Below are positions 56,821 through 64,000 of a DNA stretch of 64,000 nt, one piece after another. The stretch lies in NCBI GenBank assembly GCA_028622995.1, contig JAJQJQ010000025.1:3162001-3226000 (forward strand), in the 5' to 3' direction. Below the pieces are notes generated by a model. That model was not told the origin of the DNA. It worked only from the letters and a program-made list of their open reading frames with translations, and did not search any database. The translations under genes were made by a program, and so were the position numbers. Source of the stretch: Panagrolaimus kolymaensis. Taxonomy: Eukaryota > Nematoda > Chromadorea > Rhabditida > Panagrolaimidae. How positions within the stretch are numbered: position 1 is the stretch's first letter; the number at the start of each line of letters is the position of its first letter.

Positions 56821-59800
56821 GCTATGATGTTTCATCTTTAAAAAAATAAATAAAAATTATTGAGAAGATTAAAAAAATATCCGCAATTCAAAAATTTTGA
56901 GTTCTAATGATCTAATGTTTTTTGAACATGAAACTTCGAGGTTTCATATCTCATCATTCGAGGCAGCGTGTTAAAAAAGCTATGCTGTTTCATCTTTAAA
57001 AAAATAAATAAAAATTATTTTTCTAATAAAAAATATTGCCGCAATTCAAAAATTTTGAGTTCTAATGATCTAATGTTTTTTGAACATGAAACTTCGAGGT
57101 TTCATATCTCATCATTCGAGGCAGCGTGTTAAAAAAGCTATGCTGTTTCATCTTTAAAAAAATAAATGAAAATTATTTGGCTAATAAAAAATATTGCCGC
57201 AATTCAAAAATTTTGAGTTCTAATGATCTAATGTTTTTTGAACATGAAACTTCGAGGTTTCATATCTCATCATTCGAGGCAGCGTGTTAAAAAAGCTATG
57301 CTGTTTCATCTTTAAAAAAATAAATAAAAATTATTTTTCTAATAAAAAATATTGCCGCAATTCAAAAATTTTGAGTTCTAATGATCTAATGTTTTTTGAA
57401 CATGAAACTTCGAGGTTTCATATCTCATCATTCGAGGCAGCGAGTTAAAAAAGCTATGCTGTTTCATCTTTAAAAAAATAAATGAAAATTATTTGGCTAA
57501 TAAAAAATATTGCCGCAATTCAAAAATTTTGAGTTCTAATGATCTAATGTTTTTTGAACATGAAACTTCGAGGTTTCATATCTCATCATTCGAGGCAGAG
57601 AGTTAAAAAAGCTATGCTGTTTCATCTTTAAAAAAATAAATAAAAATTATTGAGAAGATTAAAAAAATATCCGCAATTCAAAAATTTTGAGTTCTAATGA
57701 TCTAATGTTTTTTGAACATGAAACTTCGAAGTTTCATATCTCATCATTCGAGGCAGCGAGTTAAAAAAGCTATGCTGTTTCATCTTTAAAAAAATAAATG
57801 AAAATTATTTGGCTAATAAAAAATATTGCCGCAATTCAAAAATTTTGAGTTCTAATGATCTAATGTTTTTTGAACATGAAACTTCGAGGTTTCATATCTC
57901 ATCATTCGAGGCAGCGAGTTAAAAAAGCTATGCTGTTTCATCTTTAAAAAAATAAATGAAAATTATTTGGCTAATAAAAAATATTGCCGTAATTCAAAAA
58001 TTTTGAGTTCTAATGATCTAATGTTTTTTGAACATGAAACTTCGAGGTTTCATATCTCATCATTCGAGGCAGCGTGTTAAAAAAGCTATGCTGTTTCATC
58101 TTTAAAAAAATAAATAAAAATTATTTGGCTAATAAAAAATATTGCCGCAATTCAAAAATTTTGAGTTCTAATGATCTAATGTTTTTTGAACATGAAACTT
58201 CGAAGTTTCATATCTCATAATTCGAGGCAGAGAGTTAAAAAAGCTATGCTGTTTCATCTTTAAAAAAATAAATAAAAATTATTGAGAAGATTAAAAAAAT
58301 ATCCGCAATTCAAAAATTTTGAGTTCTAATGATCTAATGTTTTTTGAACATGAAACTTCGAAGTTTCATATCTCATCATTCGAGGCAGCGAGTTAAAAAA
58401 GCTATGCTGTTTCATCTTTAAAAAAATAAATGAAAATTATTTGGCTAATAAAAAATATTGCCGCAATTCAAAAATTTTGAGTTCTAATGATCTAATGTTT
58501 TTTGAACATGAAACTTCGAGGTTTCATATCTCATCATTCGAGGCAGCGTGTTAAAAAAGCTATGCTGTTTCATCTTTAAAAAAATAAATAAAAATTATTT
58601 GGCTAATAAAAAATATTGCCGCAATTCAAAAATTTTGAGTTCTAATGATCTAATGTTTTTTGAACATGAAACTTCGAGGTTTCATATCTCATCATTCGAG
58701 GCAGCGAGTTAAAAAAGCTATGCTGTTTCATCTTTAAAAAAATAAATGAAAATTATTTGGCTAATAAAAAATATTGCCGTAATTCAAAAATTTTGAGTTC
58801 TAATGATCTAATGTTTTTTGAACATGAAACTTCGAAGTTTCATATCTCATCATTCGAGGCAGCGAGTTAAAAAAGCTATGCTGTTTCATCTTTAAAAAAA
58901 TAAATGAAAATTATTTGGCTAATAAAAAATATTGCCGCAATTCAAAAATTTTGAGTTCTAATGATCTAATGTTTTTTGAACATGAAACTTCGACGTTTCA
59001 TATCTCATCATTCGAGGCAGCGAGTTAAAAAAGCTATGCTGTTTCATCTTTAAAAAAATAAATGAAAATTATTTGGCTAATAAAAAATATTGCCGTAATT
59101 CAAAAATTTTGAGTTCTAATGATCTAATGTTTTTTGAACATGAAACTTCGAAGTTTCATATCTCATCATTCGAGGCAGCGAGTTAAAAAAGCTATGCTGT
59201 TTCATCTTTAAAAAAATAAATGAAAATTATTTGGCTAATAAAAAATATTGCCGCAATTCAAAAATTTTGAGTTCTAATGATCTAATGTTTTTTGAACATG
59301 AAACTTCGAGGTTTCATATCTCATCATTCGAGGCAGCGAGTTAAAAAAGCTATGCTGTTTCATCTTTAAAAAAATAAATGAAAATTATTTGGCTAATAAA
59401 AAATATTGCCGTAATTCAAAAATTTTGAGTTCTAATGATCTAATGTTTTTTGAACATGAAACTTCGAGGTTTCATATCTCATCATTCGAGGCAGCGTGTT
59501 AAAAAAGCTATGCTGTTTCATCTTTAAAAAAATAAATAAAAATTATTTGGCTAATAAAAAATATTGCCGCAATTCAAAAATTTTGAGTTCTAATGATCTA
59601 ATGTTTTTTGAACATGAAACTTCGAGGTTTCATATCTCATCATTCGAGGCAGCGTGTTAAAAAAGCTATGCTGTTTCATCTTTAAAAAAATAAATAAAAA
59701 TTATTTGGCTAATAAAAAATATTGCCGCAATTCAAAAATTTTGAGTTCTAATGATCTAATGTTTTTTGAACATGAAACTTCGAAGTTTCATATCTCATCA

Positions 59801-62800
59801 TTCGAGGCAGCGTGTTAAAAAAGCTATGCTGTTTCATCTTTAAAAAAATAAATAAAAATTATTTGGCTAATAAAAAATATTGCCGCAATTCAAAAATTTT
59901 GAGTTCTAATGATCTAATGTTTTTTGAACATGAAACTTCCAGGTTTCATTTCTCATCATTCGAGGCAGCGAGTTAAAAAAGCTATGCTGTTTCATCTTTA
60001 AAAAAATAAATGAAAATTATTTGGCTAATAAAAAATATTGCCGCAATTCAAAAATTTTGAGTTCTAATGATCTAATGTTTTTTGAACATGAAACTTCGAG
60101 GTTTCATATCTCATCATTCGAGGCAGCGAGTTAAAAAAGCTATGCTGTTTCATCTTTAAAAAAATAAATGAAAATTATTTGGCTAATAAAAAATATTGCC
60201 GTAATTCAAAAATTTTGAGTTCTAATGATCTAATGTTTTTTGAACATGAAACTTCGAAGTTTCATATCTCATCATTCGAGGCAGCGAGTTAAAAAAGCTA
60301 TGCTGTTTCATCTTTAAAAAAATAAATGAAAATTATTTGGCTAATAAAAAATATTGCCGTAATTCAAAAATTTTGAGTTCTAATGATCTAATGTTTTTTG
60401 AACATGAAACTTCGAAGTTTCATATCTCATCATTCGAGGCAGCGAGTTAAAAAAGCTATGCTGTTTCATCTTTAAAAAAATAAATGAAAATTATTTGGCT
60501 AATAAAAAATATTGCCGCAATTCAAAAATTTTGAGTTCTAATGATCTAATGTTTTTTGAACATGAAACTTCCAGGTTTCATTTCTCATCATTCGAGGCAG
60601 CGAGTTAAAAAAGCTATGCTGTTTCATCTTTAAAAAAATAAATGAAAATTATTTGGCTAATAAAAAATATTGCCGCAATTCAAAAATTTTGAGTTCTAAT
60701 GATCTAATGTTTTTTGAACATGAAACTTCGAGGTTTCATATCTCATCATTCGAGGCAGCGAGTTAAAAAAGCTATGCTGTTTCATCTTTAAAAAAATAAA
60801 TGAAAATTATTTGGCTAATAAAAAATATTGCCGTAATTCAAAAATTTTGAGTTCTAATGATCTAATGTTTTTTGAACATGAAACTTCGAAGTTTCATATC
60901 TCATCATTCGAGGCAGCGAGTTAAAAAAGCTATGCTGTTTCATCTTTAAAAAAATAAATGAAAATTATTTGGCTAATAAAAAATATTGCCGTAATTCAAA
61001 AATTTTGAGTTCTAATGATCTAATGTTTTTTGAACATGAAACTTCGAAGTTTCATATCTCATCATTCGAGGCAGCGAGTTAAAAAAGCTATGCTGTTTCA
61101 TCTTTAAAAAAATAAATGAAAATTATTTGGCTAATAAAAAATATTGCCGCAATTCAAAAATTTTGAGTTCTAATGATCTAATGTTTTTTGAACATGAAAC
61201 TTCCAGGTTTCATTTCTCATCATTCGAGGCAGCGAGTTAAAAAAGCTATGCTGTTTCATCTTTAAAAAAATAAATGAAAATTATTTGGCTAATAAAAAAT
61301 ATTGCCGCAATTCAAAAATTTTGAGTTCTAATGATCTAATGTTTTTTGAACATGAAACTTCGAGGTTTCATATCTCATCATTCGAGGCAGCGAGTTAAAA
61401 AAGCTATGCTGTTTCATCTTTAAAAAAATAAATGAAAATTATTTGGCTAATAAAAAATATTGCCGTAATTCAAAAATTTTGAGTTCTAATGATCTAATGT
61501 TTTTTGAACATGAAACTTCGAGGTTTCATATCTCATCATTCGAGGCAGCGTGTTAAAAAAGCTATGCTGTTTCATCTTTAAAAAAATAAATAAAAATTAT
61601 TTGGCTAATAAAAAATATTGCCGCAATTCAAAAATTTTGAGTTCTAATGATCTAATGTTTTTTGAACATGAAACTTCGAGGTTTCATATCTCATCATTCG
61701 AGGCAGCGTGTTAAAAAAGCTATGCTGTTTCATCTTTAAAAAAATAAATAAAAATTATTTGGCTAATAAAAAATATTGCCGCAATTCAAAAATTTTGAGT
61801 TCTAATGATCTAATGTTTTTTGAACATGAAACTTCGAAGTTTCATATCTCATCATTCGAGGCAGAGAGTTAAAAAAGCTATGCTGTTTCATCTTTAAAAA
61901 AATAAATGAAAATTATTTGGCTAATAAAAAATATTGCCGCAATTCAAAAATTTTGAGTTCTAATGATCTAATGTTTTTTGAACATGAAACTTCGAGGTTT
62001 CATATCTCATCATTCGAGGCAGCGAGTTAAAAAAGCTATGCTGTTTCATCTTTAAAAAAATAAATGAAAATTATTTGGCTAATAAAAAATATTGCCGTAA
62101 TTCAAAAATTTTGAGTTCTAATGATCTAATGTTTTTTGAACATGAAACTTCGAGGTTTCATATCTCATCATTCGAGGCAGCGTGTTAAAAAAGCTATGCT
62201 GTTTCATCTTTAAAAAAATAAATAAAAATTATTTGGCTAATAAAAAATATTGCCGCAATTCAAAAATTTTGAGTTCTAATGATCTAATGTTTTTTGAACA
62301 TGAAACTTCGAGGTTTCATATCTCATCATTCGAGGCAGCGTGTTAAAAAAGCTATGCTGTTTCATCTTTAAAAAAATAAATAAAAATTATTTGGCTAATA
62401 AAAAATATTGCCGCAATTCAAAAATTTTGAGTTCTAATGATCTAATGTTTTTTGAACATGAAACTTCGAGGTTTCATATCTCATCATTCGAGGCAGCGTG
62501 TTAAAAAAGCTATGCTGTTTCATCTTTAAAAAAATAAATAAAAATTATTTGGCTAATAAAAAATATTGCCGCAATTCAAAAATTTTGAGTTCTAATGATC
62601 TAATGTTTTTTGAACATGAAACTTCGAGGTTTCATATCTCATCATTCGAGGCAGCGTGTTAAAAAAGCTATGCTGTTTCATCTTTAAAAAAATAAATAAA
62701 AATTATTTGGCTAATAAAAAATATTGCCGCAATTCAAAAATTTTGAGTTCTAATGATCTAATGTTTTTTGAACATGAAACTTCGAGGTTTCATATCTCAT

Positions 62801-64000
62801 CATTCGAGGCAGCGTGTTAAAAAAGCTATGCTGTTTCATCTTTAAAAAAATAAATAAAAATTATTTGGCTAATAAAAAATATTGCCGCAATTCAAAAATT
62901 TTGAGTTCTAATGATCTAATGTTTTTTGAACATGAAACTTCGAGGTTTCATATCTCATCATTCGAGGCAGCGTGTTAAAAAAGCTATGCTGTTTCATCTT
63001 TAAAAAAATAAATAAAAATTATTTGGCTAATAAAAAATATTGCCGCAATTCAAAAATTTTGAGTTCTAATGATCTAATGTTTTTTGAACATGAAACTTCG
63101 AGGTTTCATATCTCATCATTCGAGGCAGCGTGTTAAAAAAGCTATGCTGTTTCATCTTTAAAAAAATAAATAAAAATTATTTGGCTAATAAAAAATATTG
63201 CCGCAATTCAAAAATTTTGAGTTCTAATGATCTAATGTTTTTTGAACATGAAACTTCGAGGTTTCATATCTCATCATTCGAGGCAGCGTGTTAAAAAAGC
63301 TATGCTGTTTCATCTTTAAAAAAATAAATAAAAATTATTTGGCTAATAAAAAATATTGCCGCAATTCAAAAATTTTGAGTTCTAATGATCTAATGTTTTT
63401 TGAACATGAAACTTCGAAGTTTCATATCTCATCATTCGAGGCAGCGTGTTAAAAAAGCTATGCTGTTTCATCTTTAAAAAAATAAATAAAAATTATTTGG
63501 CTAATAAAAAATATTGCCGCAATTCAAAAATTTTGAGTTCTAATGATCTAATGTTTTTTGAACATGAAACTTCGAGGTTTCATATCTCATCATTCGAGGC
63601 AGAGAGTTAAAAAAGCTATGCTGTTTCATCTTTAAAAAAATAAATAAAAATTATTTGGCTAATAAAAAATATTGCCGCAATTCAAAAATTTTGAGTTCTA
63701 ATGATCTAATGTTTTTTGAACATGAAACTTCCAGGTTTCATTTCTCATCATTCGAGGCAGCGAGTTAAAAAAGCTATGCTGTTTCATCTTTAAAAAAATA
63801 AATGAAAATTATTTGGCTAATAAAAAATATTGCCGCAATTCAAAAATTTTGAGTTCTAATGATCTAATGTTTTTTGAACATGAAACTTCGAGGTTTCATA
63901 TCTCATCATTCGAGGCAGAGAGTTAAAAAAGCTATGCTGTTTCATCTTTAAAAAAATAAATAAAAATTATTGAGAAGATTAAAAAAATATCCGCAATTCA
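56821..64000 (+). repeat. 158-bp tandem satellite array, about 45 copies, continuing past the window
   Basis: The word GCTATGCTGTTTCATC (GCTATGATG in the first copy) recurs at exactly 158-bp steps from 56821 to 63931, i.e. 45 full steps without an indel. Variation is limited to a few diagnostic positions: TAAATA/TAAATG; a spacer with three forms (TTTTCTAATA, TTGGCTAATA, TGAGAAGATT); GCCGC/GCCGT; CTTCGAGG/CTTCGAAG/CTTCCAGG; and CGTG/CGAG/AGAG at the end. The monomer is A/T-rich and contains a dyad, ATGAAACTTCGAAGTTTCAT, which is perfect in the CGAAG form. The array reaches the right edge, so its full length is unknown. Confidence 0.98.

Noticed and set aside
56821..64000. CRISPR-like array
   Set aside because: The whole 158-bp unit repeats with only point variants, there are no unique spacers, and the context is eukaryotic. 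It is a satellite.
1..64000. tRNA or rRNA genes
   Set aside because: I looked for box A/box B-like words and conserved rRNA segments and found none convincing. A covariance-model search (tRNAscan-SE, Infernal) would be decisive.

Overview
This window looks like nuclear DNA of a nematode, most likely a plant-parasitic root-knot nematode (Meloidogyne-like). The evidence is very high A+T content, short GT-AG introns (mostly 45-100 bp), acceptor sites just upstream of several start codons as in spliced-leader trans-splicing, and the gene mix: divergent 7TM receptors, a MATH-BTB protein, a double C-type lectin and an ERI-1-like exonuclease. The species is inferred, not shown. Gene models below were joined by hand from reading frames and splice sites, and every exon phase was checked.

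Layout. 1-2649: two tandem 7TM receptor genes, the first cut by the left edge. 3067-3307: a small hAT-type MITE. 3481-6956: two paralogous genes of unknown function, the second with an 833-bp inverted-repeat element in an intron. 8193-11167: a large gene ending in four CxxC...HxC zinc-binding modules. 13234-20984: a complete 12-exon CAD gene (CPSase II/ATCase/dihydroorotase, 2220 aa). 21602-26931: a broken papain-like peptidase, a two-domain cysteine-rich secreted peptide, and a gene resembling nuclease A inhibitors. 27945-33356: two minus-strand paralogous secreted-protein genes on a segmental duplication, flanking a 536-aa gene that may have an Hsp70/actin-type ATPase fold. 35394-41319: a zinc-module plus OTU-like gene, a 7TM receptor and an ERI-1/3'hExo-like exonuclease. 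42100-48032: a coiled-coil protein, a MATH-BTB protein and a damaged double C-type lectin.

48841-52172 holds a head-to-head pair of chromatin genes: a BAF60/SMARCD-like SWI/SNF subunit on the minus strand and an ASH2-like SPRY protein on the plus strand. Their short shared 5' region contains a palindromic MITE whose near-identical twin lies at 34075. 52807-56204 is a four-membrane-segment gene whose 2.8-kb intron contains an entire plus-strand HAT-repeat gene. From 56821 to the right edge runs a satellite array of exactly 158-bp monomers, about 45 copies with no length variation, with higher-order structure and a 20-bp dyad.

The best candidates for follow-up are the satellite, the MITE in the bidirectional chromatin-gene promoter, the nested gene, the peptidase stop codon next to the catalytic cysteine, and the zinc modules shared by unrelated genes.
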